A DNA stretch of 64,000 nucleotides from Myxococcaceae bacterium (GCA_016793095.1 JAEUJQ010000072.1:42200-106199); one strand, 5' to 3'; positions 44,625-53,678 are shown, counted from the first letter of the stretch. The notes: a model not told the origin generated them from the sequence alone. Translations and numbers: made by a program.

Positions 44625-45527
44625 GTGCCGCGCCTCGTCGTCGCGACCGAGGCGCAGCGGCGCGCGCGTGACGTGTTGACGGCGTCGGCGTGGGGACGGC
44701 TGTTGAGGCCGGCGCAGTTCCTCGACCGCGAAGTGACGCTCCGCGCGCACCCCTTCGCGGTGGAGGCGATGCGGACGTGGCTGTGGGTCGAAGGGGACGA
44801 GGTCTGCTGCTCGTGTGAGACCTTCGAGGTGCGCGCGAGGCGGGGGCCCGTCGAGGGGCGGGCCTGGCTCGTCGCGTCCGTCTTCACGGAACCGCGCCTT
44901 CGCGGCCGCGGCTTCGCGCGCTCGATGCTCGACGCCCTCGCCCTCACGCTCACCGGACCGGGCGCGCTCGCGCTGGCCCTCTTCTCCGAGGTCGGCGCAC
45001 CGCTCTATGAGCGCGCAGGGTTCGTCGCCCAGCCCACGTGGGACGTCGTGTTACCAGCGGAAACATCAGTGTTACCAACGGACACATGGCGCACCATCTC
45101 TGCCGGGCCGGCGTTCCCGCCAGCGGGCGACGGTGAGCTCGAGCTCATCCTCTCCGACGCGCAGTGCGCCTGGCACGTCGAGCGTGAGCGCTTCTATGCA
45201 AAGGCGCTGGGCCGGCCTGCGCCGACGGGGCACCTGCTCGTGCGCGGCTCCTCGTCGCTCGCGGCGGCTGCGTCGTTCCAGACGAACGAGCTGCACGTGC
45301 TCTGGTACGACTTCCAGGACGACGGCGAGGCGGAGTCGATGTTGAGAGAGGCCTGTGCGGTCGCGGGCGCCTGTGGGCTCGGTGCGGTGAGGGTGTGGGA
45401 GACGACGCGCTTCCCGGTCCCCTCCGGTGGCGCGCGCAGGTCACGGGATGACGAGCTGCCGATGGTGCGGCCGCTCGATGGAGGCGCGGCGCGGTGGACC
45501 CGCATCGCGCGGGGGTTGTGGGCATGA
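44625..45527 (+). CDS. LYC1-like GNAT acetyltransferase
   Basis: A 300-residue protein of the LYC1-type GNAT family. The N-terminal half has an acetyl-CoA motif VASVFTEPRLRGRGFARSML (RGRGFA equals Q/RxxGxG/A). The C-terminal half (from about 165) matches the LYC1 C-terminal domain, with FYAKALGRPAPTGHLLVRG and LHVLWYDFQDD. It starts at GTG 44625 directly after the preceding stop. An inserted two-unit repeat (VLPAETS then VLPTDTW) joins the halves and is encoded by the dispersed 18-bp element. It overlaps the next gene by four bases (ATGA). Substrate unknown; yeast LYC1 acts on lysine. Confidence 0.85.
   Translation: MPRLVVATEAQRRARDVLTASAWGRLLRPAQFLDREVTLRAHPFAVEAMRTWLWVEGDEVCCSCETFEVRARRGPVEGRAWLVASVFTEPRLRGRGFARSMLDALALTLTGPGALALALFSEVGAPLYERAGFVAQPTWDVVLPAETSVLPTDTWRTISAGPAFPPAGDGELELILSDAQCAWHVERERFYAKALGRPAPTGHLLVRGSSSLAAAASFQTNELHVLWYDFQDDGEAESMLREACAVAGACGLGAVRVWETTRFPVPSGGARRSRDDELPMVRPLDGGAARWTRIARGLWA
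45049..45087. repeat. dispersed 18-bp near-palindrome, pair 3, inside a CDS
   Basis: TGTTACCAGCGGAAACAT at 45049-45066 and TGTTACCAACGGACACAT at 45070-45087 lie inside the acetyltransferase gene, spaced 21 bases, exactly seven codons. Each is read in the same frame, giving V-L-P-x-x-T. The insertion preserves the frame and falls at the junction of the two protein halves. Confidence 0.85.
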
Positions 45528-46477
45528 ACGAGTTGATGCGCGCGGTGAGGTTCCACCGGTACGGCGCCCCCGACGTCCTGCAGCTGGACGAGGTGCCGCT
45601 GCCGAACCCCGAGGCCGGGCAGGTCCTCATCGACGTCTACGCGGCCGGGGTGAACTTCGCCGACATCGAGCGGCGGCGTGGGCTGTACCTGGCGAACGAG
45701 CCGCTGCCCGCGACGACGGGCTTCGAGGGCGCGGGGGTCGTGCGCGGCGTTGGCCCTGGCGTCGACCGCTCGTGGGTGGGCCGTGAGGTGGCCTTCCTCG
45801 CGTCGGCCTCCGTCGCCGAGGCGTGTGTCGCGAGCGTCGACCGGCTGATTCCTCTGCCGACCGACATGTCCTTCGTCTCGGGCGCCGCGTTCCCCGTGCA
45901 GGGCCTGACGGCGTGGCACGTGCTGCACACGGCCGCCCAGGTTCGGGACGGCGACACGGTGCTGGTGACGGCGGCGGCTGGAGGCGTCGGGCTGCTGGCC
46001 GTTCAGCTCGCGCGTCGCGCGGGCGCCTTCGTCATCGGCGTCGTGTCGTGGGAAGGCAAGCGCCAGGTCGTGCTCGAGCACGGGGCGCACGAGGTGGTGG
46101 TCGGCGACGAGGCGCTGCAGCTCCAGGACTGCGTCGACGTGTTGCTCGACTCGGTAGGGCGAGACGCCGCCGAGCTGGGCTTCCGGGCGCTGCGCCCGTT
46201 CGGGCGGTGGGTCTGTTTCGGCGAGGCGAGCGGTCCTGCGCCGGCCATCGCGCCCGCCCGGCTCCTCGAGCGCTCCCTCAGGCTCTCTGGCTGGTGGCTG
46301 CGCACGCCACACCCTGCGGAGGTCTGGGCCCGCGGCGTGGACGCGGTGCTCAACGAGCTGCGCAGCGGTGGGCTTCGCCTGCACGTGCGGGCGGTCCCGT
46401 TCGACGAGGTCCCTTCGGCGCACGCGGCGCTCGAGTCGCGGCGGTCCACGGGCAAGCTCGTCGTTCAGGTGCGGTAG
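45524..46477 (+). CDS. MDR-family NADPH:quinone oxidoreductase
   Basis: A 317-residue medium-chain dehydrogenase/reductase without the zinc ligands of alcohol dehydrogenase. Features are the N-terminal GAPDVLQLDEVPLPNPEAG, AAGVNFADIERRRGLY, GFEGAGVV and a nucleotide motif AAAGGVGLLAVQLARRAGAF. These match quinone oxidoreductase/zeta-crystallin-type enzymes, which reduce quinones or enones with NADPH. The ATG at 45524 overlaps the acetyltransferase stop, so the two are coupled. The substrate cannot be told from sequence. Confidence 0.93.
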   Translation: MNELMRAVRFHRYGAPDVLQLDEVPLPNPEAGQVLIDVYAAGVNFADIERRRGLYLANEPLPATTGFEGAGVVRGVGPGVDRSWVGREVAFLASASVAEACVASVDRLIPLPTDMSFVSGAAFPVQGLTAWHVLHTAAQVRDGDTVLVTAAAGGVGLLAVQLARRAGAFVIGVVSWEGKRQVVLEHGAHEVVVGDEALQLQDCVDVLLDSVGRDAAELGFRALRPFGRWVCFGEASGPAPAIAPARLLERSLRLSGWWLRTPHPAEVWARGVDAVLNELRSGGLRLHVRAVPFDEVPSAHAALESRRSTGKLVVQVR

Positions 46478-46521
46478 GGCGAAAGATGCATCGGCTGACG
46501 ACTTCGGGTGTCCTCGGGCGC

Positions 46522-48138
46522 ATGAGAGTGTTCAACGCCTGGTCGCTCGCGCTGCTGGTCGCCTTCGCCGGGTGCGGAGGGCCGGTCGCTCCATGCAGCC
46601 CATCGACCTGCTCGACCGGTTGCTGTGACGCTGCAGGGGTGTGCCAGAGCGGGACGACCGTGTCGGCCTGCGGAGCACGGGGCGGAAGCTGCGCGTCCTG
46701 CACGCTCCCGGCGCTTTGTTCTCTCGGCAGCTGCTCGAGCACCAGCGGAACCGGCGGAGGCGCGGCGATCGGTGGTGGCTCGGGAGCGGGAGGCAGCGCG
46801 GCGGGTGGCTCCGCGGCTGGCGGGACCTCGGGTGGAGGTGGCTCGGCTGGGGGTGCGGCCGGTGGCCAGACGGCAGGCGGAACCGTGGGTGGAGGCTCGG
46901 CTGGTGGATCCGCCGAGGGCGCGGCCGGCGGCAACCCGGCTGGCGGCAGCGCGGGGGGAATCGGAGGCGGCCGCGCAGGCGGGAGCGCAGCAGGCGGGTC
47001 GGGTGGAGGCTCCGGTGGTGGTGGAAGCGGCGGCGTCGACGCGGGCTCCGCGATCCCCGACGGCGGCTATCCGTCCGCTGATCGGTGGGCCGCAATGAGC
47101 CAGGTCGGACATCCCGGCGCGCGCGTCGAGCAGGTCATGGTGTGGAGCGGCGCGGAGGTGCTCCTGTGGGGCGGCACCGCGCAGTCGGGCTTCGCATGGA
47201 CGCCCGCGAACGACACGTGGCGTCCGCTCGCGACGGTGGGCCAGCCCGAGGGCTATCGGCGCACCGACGGCGTGTGGACGGGCACCGAGCTGATCATCTG
47301 GGGCGGCGGCTCGTCGGCCTTCGGGAACGCGGCGTATCAGCAGGGCGGCGCGCGCTACGACCCGGGCACGAACCAGTGGCGTGCGATGAACCTCGCTGGC
47401 GCTCCTTCGCCACGGTGGCTGCATCGCCTGGCGTGGACGGGCTCCGAGGTGATGGTGTTCGGTGGGTACGGCCTGATGCCCGACGGCGGCAGCGAGAACC
47501 TCGGAGACGGAGCGCTCTACAACCCCGTCTCCGATTCGTGGCGGCCGCTCCCGGCGAGCGGCGCACCGGCCCCCCGGCACCGCCCCGAGATGGTGCGCGC
47601 GGGCGACGAGGTCATCATCTGGGGCGGCAGCGCCGCGCAGTGCCTCAACGACGGCGCGCGCTTCAACGTCACGACGAACACCTGGGCTCCGATGACGACG
47701 ACCGGTGCGCCGACCATCTGCGGCTTCGTGTGGACGCCTGCGGCCACGGCGTGGACCGGCAGCGACCTGCTCGTGTTTGGCGGCTACACCGGCGATCCGC
47801 AGGTCGGCGGGCACCGCTACACGCCAGCGACCGACGCCTGGAGCACCCTCCCACGCGGCGACCCGTGCGACCGGAACGAGGCGTCGGCAGTCTGGACCGG
47901 CAGTGAGCTGATCACCTGGGGCGGCGCCGTCTACGCGGGCTGCCCGGTGCCGTACGGCATGCGGCGCGGCTACCGCTACCGGCCGGCGACGAACACGTGG
48001 GCGCCGATGTCGCTCACCAACGCGCCCAGCCAGTACGAGCGCGTGAGTGCCGTGTGGACGGGACGCGAGGTCGTCTTCTACGGAGCGCGCGCGGTCGGTG
48101 GAGCGGGCATCGACTTCTCGGCGCGGTACTTTCCCTGA
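46522..48138 (+). CDS. kelch-repeat lipoprotein
   Basis: A 538-residue lipoprotein with lipobox AFAGC (Cys18). A Cys-rich module (STCSTGCCDAAGVCQSG to GSCASCTLPALCSLGSC) and a long Gly/Ser/Ala linker come next. The body is a kelch/galactose-oxidase-type beta-propeller of about seven blades, each with a (V/A)WTGxE(V/L)xxWGG strand pair, for example VWTGTELIIWGGG, AWTGSEVMVFGGYG and AWTGSDLLVFGGYTG. Probably surface-exposed and binding a glycan or protein. The ATG at 46522 puts the signal peptide at the N-terminus; 46486 is an alternative. Decayed copies of the 3' end follow. Confidence 0.9.
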   Translation: MRVFNAWSLALLVAFAGCGGPVAPCSPSTCSTGCCDAAGVCQSGTTVSACGARGGSCASCTLPALCSLGSCSSTSGTGGGAAIGGGSGAGGSAAGGSAAGGTSGGGGSAGGAAGGQTAGGTVGGGSAGGSAEGAAGGNPAGGSAGGIGGGRAGGSAAGGSGGGSGGGGSGGVDAGSAIPDGGYPSADRWAAMSQVGHPGARVEQVMVWSGAEVLLWGGTAQSGFAWTPANDTWRPLATVGQPEGYRRTDGVWTGTELIIWGGGSSAFGNAAYQQGGARYDPGTNQWRAMNLAGAPSPRWLHRLAWTGSEVMVFGGYGLMPDGGSENLGDGALYNPVSDSWRPLPASGAPAPRHRPEMVRAGDEVIIWGGSAAQCLNDGARFNVTTNTWAPMTTTGAPTICGFVWTPAATAWTGSDLLVFGGYTGDPQVGGHRYTPATDAWSTLPRGDPCDRNEASAVWTGSELITWGGAVYAGCPVPYGMRRGYRYRPATNTWAPMSLTNAPSQYERVSAVWTGREVVFYGARAVGGAGIDFSARYFP

Positions 48139-48400
48139 CGAAGCGCAGCACCTGGCGGGTGGTGCTCGCGCGACTGGACAGGCAGGTCGTGTGCGCACGC
48201 CGCGAGGTCTTCCTCTACGGCGCGCGCGGTCGGTGGAGCTCGGCGCGGACTTCCCTGACGAAGCGCAGCACCTGGCGGGTCGTGCTCGCACGACTGACAG
48301 GCGGGAGCGCCATTCAGGTGTGGCAGCACGCCGCGGGCTGGTTCTTCTACGGAGCGCGCGCGGCCGGTGGAGGTCGGCGCAGACGAAGAGCAGCCCTGCG
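48066..48400 (+). repeat. decayed triplication of the kelch-gene 3' end
   Basis: Three imperfect copies of a segment starting near 48066, 48203 and 48339. Each contains TCTTCTACGGAGCGCGCGCG then CGGTGGAG, and the first two continue through TTCCCTGACGAAGCGCAGCA and CCTGGCGGGT at 48130 and 48250. Copy 1 encodes the last residues of the kelch protein (EVVFYGARAVGGAG). Copies 2 and 3 carry indels and lie in the 355-base gap before the next gene, which otherwise holds no supported gene. Confidence 0.75.
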
Positions 48401-48492
48401 GTGGAGCGGCGAGCATGTCTTTCAGGTGCTGGAGCGTCGTGTTCGGTTGGGCGCTCGCGGCGGACCGGTGGCATGGTTGCTCCACGCCTCCC

Positions 48493-49821
48493 ATGCGCGC
48501 CCTCGTTCTCCCGCTGACGCTCCTGCTGTCGTCGTGTCCCCAGAGTTCTGCGCCGCCACCACTGCCCGCGCGCGCCGCGCCGGTTCGAGTCGCCTGGGTC
48601 GTGGCCGCGACTGGCTCGCTCCTCGCTGACGCTCCCCGACTCGTCTCCAGCTGGCGCGCGGCCGCCGACTGGCCGACCGGCGCCCTCGCGCTCGTCACGG
48701 ACGTCCGCGCCGTCGATGACCCGCTCAGCGCGCTCTTCGAGGGCGCGCCCTCCGCGAGCCTCTTGAAGTCCGCGAACGTAGCCGCGCTCGTGCCCGGCCC
48801 GCGCGACCTCGACTTCGGCTTGCCCGCGCTGCGTGCGCTGCGTGGCGAGAGCGGCGCGATGCTCGTGCTCACCAACACTCGGGAGCACGCGACGCCGCCG
48901 CTGGGCGCGCCGACCTCGGCGGTCTTCGAGCGCAAGGGCGTGCGCATCGGCGTCATCGGCGTCTCCTCGCTCACGAAGGACGACGGCGCGTTCGAAGCGC
49001 TGCCGCTCGAGGGAGCGCTCCAGACGACGGTGGAGTCCACCGCGAAGCAGGCCGACGTCGTCGTGGTGCTGGTGAGCGGCTGCGCCACCGTGGTGCGGCG
49101 CCTGCTCGAGGCCCACCAGGACTGGAAGGTGGACCTCGTCGTCGCCAGCCCGTGCGAGGGCGAGAAGGACGGCCGCGTCGGGACGGCGATGCTGCTGCAT
49201 CCGGCGCCAGGCCGGTTCGCGTCGCTGCGCGTTGAGCTGGGCGCGGTGCGCTCCCTGTCGGCGCAGCTCGTCGAAGTGCCCGCGTCGACGCCCGAGGAGC
49301 CCACCGTTGCGGCAGCTCGTGACGCCTGGCTCGCGCGAGCGCAGGCCCACCGGAGCCAGGTGGTCGGGGTCGTGAAGGGCTCGCCAGACCTCGGCGCCTC
49401 TGCGTTCGCCATCGCGACTGCACTGCGTGCCGTCCCTACCGCAGACGCTGGCCTCTTCATGTCGAAGCGGCTCAAAGCGCCCCTGCCCGGCGGCGAGGTG
49501 ACGCGCGGGCACGTCGTCGATGCGCTCCCGGGCTTCGAGCGCGTGTTCCTCGTCGACGTGCCGGGAGAGGTGCTGACGAAGCTCGTCTCGCACCCCGATG
49601 CGTTCCTCTCGCTGCCGGCGAAGGTGGAGCCGAACGGCAGCTACGTGCTCGCGACGACCGAGTGGGTCTACCGGACCGGGGTCGGCATGGACGCGGTGGA
49701 CGCCAACCCGCTCGACGCCGACGTGTTGTTGCCCAACGTCGTGATGGGCTGGCTCGAGGCGCAGGGAGCGACCGCGCAGAAGCCGCTCGTGTTGCCGGCG
49801 AAGCCCGTCAAGCGCCGATGA
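48493..49821 (+). CDS. 5'-nucleotidase-like lipoprotein
   Basis: A 442-residue lipoprotein (lipobox LLSSC, Cys15) with the two-part layout of UshA-type 5'-nucleotidases. The N-terminal region (VRVAWVVAATGSLLADAPRL to about 230) resembles a metallophosphoesterase, with RIGVIGVSSL and VVVVLVSGC strands, but the usual metal ligands (DxH, NHE, GHxH) are largely missing. The C-terminal domain has LFMSKRLKAPLPGGEVTRGH and VFLVDVPGEVLTKLV, the substrate-binding 5'-nucleotidase C pattern. It may bind nucleotides without hydrolysis. Same strand as the kelch gene. Confidence 0.75.
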   Translation: MRALVLPLTLLLSSCPQSSAPPPLPARAAPVRVAWVVAATGSLLADAPRLVSSWRAAADWPTGALALVTDVRAVDDPLSALFEGAPSASLLKSANVAALVPGPRDLDFGLPALRALRGESGAMLVLTNTREHATPPLGAPTSAVFERKGVRIGVIGVSSLTKDDGAFEALPLEGALQTTVESTAKQADVVVVLVSGCATVVRRLLEAHQDWKVDLVVASPCEGEKDGRVGTAMLLHPAPGRFASLRVELGAVRSLSAQLVEVPASTPEEPTVAAARDAWLARAQAHRSQVVGVVKGSPDLGASAFAIATALRAVPTADAGLFMSKRLKAPLPGGEVTRGHVVDALPGFERVFLVDVPGEVLTKLVSHPDAFLSLPAKVEPNGSYVLATTEWVYRTGVGMDAVDANPLDADVLLPNVVMGWLEAQGATAQKPLVLPAKPVKRR

Positions 49822-49944
49822 GCTCGATGAAGAGCACCGCGCACCGAACGGCCATGAGGCCGACGCTCCGGTGACCGCGGAGGAAGACCGGATTCGGCTC
49901 AACGGCGCGCCTCGCCAGCGAGTCCGACCAGCCAGTCGAGCGGG

Positions 49945-51105
49945 CTACATCGACGCGCGCTGTACCGCCGCGACGCCGGCGCCCGGCTCGAAGCGGTGCC
50001 CCGCGGCGCGCAGGCCACGCTCGAGCGCACCGACGGTCTCGAGCAACGCACCCGGTGTCACCGCACCCATGTGTCCGACTCGGAACGAGCTCGCCTTCAA
50101 CGCCGGGTGGAGCCCGCCTGCGATGTTCACCCCCGCCGCCGCGACGTGCTTCACCAGCGCGGCGTCGACGCCAGCGGGGTACCGGATCGCCGAGAGCGTG
50201 TGCGCGGTGAGCTCCTCTCGCTTCGTGACGGGCTCGAGCCCCAGCGCCGTCCACGCCGCGCGCGCCGCCTTCGCGAGTCTCACGTGCCGCGCCACCCGCG
50301 CAGGCATCGTCTCCTCGAGCAGCTGGCCGAGGCTCACGTCGAGCGCCGAGATGAGGTTCACCGCCGGGGTTGCAAAGTAGGACGGCGTGCCAGCCTCGTA
50401 GGCCTGGTGAATCGGCAACCACTGCGCGAAGTCGAGGTACATCGCCGCGACGGGCTTCGTGCGCGCCTTCCACGCCTCCATCGCGCGCGGCCCAGCGAGC
50501 AGCGCGGCCAGCCCGGGAGGGGCGCCCAGGGCCTTCTGGCTCGCGGTGAAGGCGACGTCGATGCCCCACGCGTCCTGCTCGAGCGCCTCGCCACCGACGC
50601 TGCACACGCCATCGACGACGCAGAGCGCCTGGTGGGTGCGGGCGAGCTTCGCGAGGGCCTCCACTGGAGCGAGCACACCCGTCGAGGTGTCCACGTGGGT
50701 CACCGTCATCAGCTTGAAGCGACCGCTCGCCAGCGCGCGCTCCACCTCGTCGAGGGACGGGAAGTCGCCAGGCTCGCTGCGCACGTGCGTCACCTGTGCG
50801 CCGTGCAGCTCCAGCATCGCGCCGATGCGGTCGGAGAAGTAGCCGCTGTTCACCACGAGCGCGCGCTCGCCTGGCTGTACAAGGTTCGCGACCGCCATCT
50901 CCATCGCGAGCGTCCCCGAGCCTGCGACGACGAACGGCTGCGCCTGTGGGGCACCGAGCACTTCACGCAGCCGCTTCAACACGCGAGCGAAGGCCTGCAT
51001 GAAGTTCGGGTCGAGGTGTCCCCGCTGGGGCTCCGACAGGGCTCGCAGCACCTCGGGGGTGAGCCCGATGGGACCGGGGATCATCAACAGGTTCGGAGTC
51101 GCCAT
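49945..51105 (-). CDS. class V aminotransferase (alanine-glyoxylate/serine-pyruvate type)
   Basis: A 386-residue PLP enzyme of the class V small-subunit aminotransferase group. Motifs include the N-terminal MIPGPIGLTPEVLRAL, VVAGSGTLAMEMAVANLV, CVVDGVCSVGGEAL with the cofactor Asp, and VAFTASQKALGAPPGLAAL with the Schiff-base Lys. C-terminal RVGHMGAVTPGALLETVGAL is typical. It transfers amino groups between alanine/serine and glyoxylate or pyruvate; phosphonopyruvate-linked roles are less likely. The ATG at 51105 is preferred because the upstream extension lacks family sequence. Divergent from the peptidoglycan-binding gene. Confidence 0.93.
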   Translation of the reverse strand: MATPNLLMIPGPIGLTPEVLRALSEPQRGHLDPNFMQAFARVLKRLREVLGAPQAQPFVVAGSGTLAMEMAVANLVQPGERALVVNSGYFSDRIGAMLELHGAQVTHVRSEPGDFPSLDEVERALASGRFKLMTVTHVDTSTGVLAPVEALAKLARTHQALCVVDGVCSVGGEALEQDAWGIDVAFTASQKALGAPPGLAALLAGPRAMEAWKARTKPVAAMYLDFAQWLPIHQAYEAGTPSYFATPAVNLISALDVSLGQLLEETMPARVARHVRLAKAARAAWTALGLEPVTKREELTAHTLSAIRYPAGVDAALVKHVAAAGVNIAGGLHPALKASSFRVGHMGAVTPGALLETVGALERGLRAAGHRFEPGAGVAAVQRASM

Positions 51106-51239
51106 GCGGGACGTGTAGCGCCGCATCGCAAAATGGGCCCCGAAATTCCGCGCCTGTTGTCAGCGGGGTTGACGATCTCTCTCAGGACGTGAGGCGGGCA
51201 CGCGCCGACCATTCCGTACATCGTCTCCGCGAGGTCGCC

Positions 51240-52676
51240 ATGCCCGGTCCCGTCAACCTGCCCCGTCCCGTTTCGCCCGTCGTTCCCGGGGGCTCTCTGC
51301 TTCCAGCGAGCCTCGTCCGGGAAGCGGAGCGGCTCCTCAAGCGCGCGGGCTTCAACCCTGGCGCGGTGGATGGGGCGAGCTCGCCGGCGCTGCAGCAGGC
51401 GCTGCGGGAGTTCCAGGGCGCCTGGGGGCTGCCCACCACCGGCCAGCCGGACGCGCGCACCATGCAGAAGCTCCGCCGTACGAGCGACCGCATTCGCAAG
51501 CACCAGGCTGATCAGTTCGTCTCCGTCGGCCAGAAGTCCGGCGCCATCAAGACCATCGAGCAGCGGCTGCGCACGCTCGGCTATGATGTCGGCAAGGCCG
51601 ACGGCGTGTACTCGCAGGAGACCGCGGCTGCGGTGAAGAAGTTCAAGGCTGATCAGCCCGACCTGCGAAACGAGTCGGGGAACCTCGCCGAGCGCGGCCG
51701 CTCCGCGCTGCGGCGCGAGGTGGCGAAGCTGCAGCACGCGCCCGAGCGCCGCCGGCTCGATCCGACGAAGGCGCAGCACCGGCTCGACGCGAAGACGGCG
51801 AAGGCGACGTTGACGCACAGCCCGGACGGGACGGTGGGGCTGGCGCAGGGCGCACGCGGCGCGGCCGTCGAGAACGTGCAGCGGCACCTGCGCGCGGCGG
51901 GGTTCGACCCGAAGCACACCAACGGCGTGTTCGATGAGCGCACGCGCGGCGCGCTGGAGGCGTTCCAGCGCCGGTCGGGCCTCGAGGCGACGGGCCGCGT
52001 GGACGCGAAGACGTGGCGTCACCTGAAGGGCGCCTTCATCCTCTCGAAGAGCGCCGCGAGCCCGGCACAGCGACGGGGTGAGCGAAGCGCCGCGGTGAAG
52101 CAGAGCGAGAAGCTGCTCAAGAAGCTCGGCTTCAACCCCGGCAAGGTGGATGGCCTGTTCGACCGTCGCACTGAGCAGGCAGTGAAGGCGTACGAGAAGA
52201 AGCACGACCTCGAGCGCAACGGCGAGATCGGCTCGAAGCAGCTCGCGCAGATGAAGAAGCTGGCGCGCACGACCGGCGGCATCCAGGTGACGAACGAGAT
52301 GCGGCGCCTCGCAGCCAACGGTCGCGCGGTCGCGCTCTCGATGGGTGGGTACAGCGGGCTGGGGCTCTGCGCGACGGGAGTGAGCCGCGCCATCGAGCGC
52401 ACCATGGGCTTCCGCGTCTGGGGCAACGGGAACCAGATCGACAACAACCTGCCGCGCGCCCACTTCAAGCAGGTGCACATGCCGCTCTCGAAGGCGCTGA
52501 AGATCCCCGGGCTCGTCCTCACGTGGGAGCGCACCTCGACGGCGCTGGGGAGCCGCTACGGGCACACGGCGATCACCACCGGCAACGGGTACACGACGAC
52601 CAGCGACTTCGTCGAGCGCAACACCCTGGCGGCTGGCGGGCGGAGCGGACTGAAGATCTTCGTTCCGCTGCCTTGA
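51240..52676 (+). CDS. four-repeat peptidoglycan-binding protein with Cys/His amidase-like domain
   Basis: A 478-residue protein without a classical signal peptide. Four PG_binding_1 repeats are visible (about residues 18-75, 92-150, 200-260 and 282-335), each with the FNPGxVDGxFxxxTxxAVxxFQ type core. The C-terminal domain has a candidate catalytic Cys in YSGLGLCATGVSRAIE and a His in SRYGHTAITTGNGY, as in CHAP/NlpC-P60 cysteine amidases. It may cleave peptidoglycan or bind it structurally; export by a non-Sec route (for example T2SS-independent or lysis) is inferred. Activity not provable here. Confidence 0.88.
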   Translation: MPGPVNLPRPVSPVVPGGSLLPASLVREAERLLKRAGFNPGAVDGASSPALQQALREFQGAWGLPTTGQPDARTMQKLRRTSDRIRKHQADQFVSVGQKSGAIKTIEQRLRTLGYDVGKADGVYSQETAAAVKKFKADQPDLRNESGNLAERGRSALRREVAKLQHAPERRRLDPTKAQHRLDAKTAKATLTHSPDGTVGLAQGARGAAVENVQRHLRAAGFDPKHTNGVFDERTRGALEAFQRRSGLEATGRVDAKTWRHLKGAFILSKSAASPAQRRGERSAAVKQSEKLLKKLGFNPGKVDGLFDRRTEQAVKAYEKKHDLERNGEIGSKQLAQMKKLARTTGGIQVTNEMRRLAANGRAVALSMGGYSGLGLCATGVSRAIERTMGFRVWGNGNQIDNNLPRAHFKQVHMPLSKALKIPGLVLTWERTSTALGSRYGHTAITTGNGYTTTSDFVERNTLAAGGRSGLKIFVPLP

Positions 52677-52764
52677 TGAGTGGGGAGATGAGGGTCGGCG
52701 GTGCTGCGTCGAAGAGCGCTGCTTCGCCTGAGCGGCTCGCGCCTGGTCTGGAGAACCGCGCAAC

Positions 52765-53547
52765 TCAGTCGTCAGGAGGCGCCAGCCCTCGCTCTGAGCA
52801 TCCCTCGTCGTCCCCGAGCCTGCAGGCGCGCGCGAACGCCTTGTCGGCGCGCCGATCGTCACCCTTCTTGCGCAGGTAGCGGCCTGCGTTGGTGCACCCG
52901 GCGCCATTGCCGCCCTCGCAGGCCTTCGTCCACCACGTCATCGCCGCGTCGAGGCTCTTCTCGACGCCGAAGCCCGCCGCGGTCGCGTTGCCGAGCTGAT
53001 TGCAGCCCGACGCCGAGCCGCCTTCACATGCACGCTTGAAGAGCGGGACGGCCCTGGCTGGGTCCTTCGCTCCGAGCTCACCCTGCGCCCAGAGGCTCCC
53101 GAGCGTGCCGCACGCGAACGCGTCGCCGGCGTCGCACGCCTTCTGCGAGAGCTGCGCCGACTTCTTCACGTCTCTCGGGACTCCCTCACCGTCCCAGTAG
53201 AACGAAGCGAGATTGGAGCAGCCGAGCGCGTCTCCGCCGTCGCACGCACGGCTGAAGAGCGCCACGGCCTTCGCGACGACGTCCTTTTCGCGCGACGTCT
53301 GGACGAGACGGAAGGCCAGCTTCGAGCAGCCGCGCAGGACCTTGCGGTCACAGGCAGCCTGGTAGCGCTCCAGCGCTGCGTCGCGGCACCCGGAAACGCT
53401 CACCAGCGCGTCCCCTGCCTTGAGGCAGGCCTCTGCCGTCACCTTCGAGTCGCAGGCGTACTTCGGGTCCTTCACCCCTGGGCACGGCTCACCGCCGGCC
53501 CAGACGGAAAGGGGAACCAATGAGACCAGCCACACGGTCCATCGCAT
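52765..53547 (-). CDS. Sel1-repeat exported protein
   Basis: A 260-residue protein with a cleavable signal peptide (VWLVSLVPLSVWAGG). It consists of Sel1-like repeats of about 36 residues, each with a Cys pair: ALFSRACDGGDALGCSNLAS, LSQKACDAGDAFACGTLGSL, LFKRACEGGSASGCNQLGNA and WWTKACEGGNGAGCTNAGRY. Regular Cys spacing suggests disulfide-clamped helix pairs, as in Helicobacter cysteine-rich proteins. It is likely a periplasmic protein-interaction scaffold. It is on the same strand as the LamG gene but separated by a repeat-bearing gap. Confidence 0.92.
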   Translation of the reverse strand: MRWTVWLVSLVPLSVWAGGEPCPGVKDPKYACDSKVTAEACLKAGDALVSVSGCRDAALERYQAACDRKVLRGCSKLAFRLVQTSREKDVVAKAVALFSRACDGGDALGCSNLASFYWDGEGVPRDVKKSAQLSQKACDAGDAFACGTLGSLWAQGELGAKDPARAVPLFKRACEGGSASGCNQLGNATAAGFGVEKSLDAAMTWWTKACEGGNGAGCTNAGRYLRKKGDDRRADKAFARACRLGDDEGCSERGLAPPDD

Positions 53548-53573
53548 GGACGCCACTCTGGCATGAGTAGAAA

Positions 53574-53591
53574 TGTCGCCAATGGTCACAT
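53574..53591. repeat. dispersed 18-bp near-palindrome, single copy
   Basis: TGTCGCCAATGGTCACAT, a lone member of the nine-copy family, lies 27 bases upstream of the Sel1 gene start and within the gap after the LamG gene. A nearby ACCCTTCCGGGGT is not convincing as a second copy. This is the best-placed copy for an operator role, but position alone cannot prove it. Confidence 0.75.
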
Positions 53592-53678
53592 GAATGACCC
53601 TTCCGGGGTCGTGCCACTGAACGCCTGCTGGTGGTCGCCAGGCTGGAGACATCACTTCACTCCGTTCGGCGGTCGAGG

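Noticed and set aside
46465..49902. A 1145-codon open frame on the minus strand
   Set aside because: It is antisense to the kelch and 5'-nucleotidase-like genes and has the Arg/Ala/His-rich composition of a shadow frame in high-G+C DNA; it shows no family motif.
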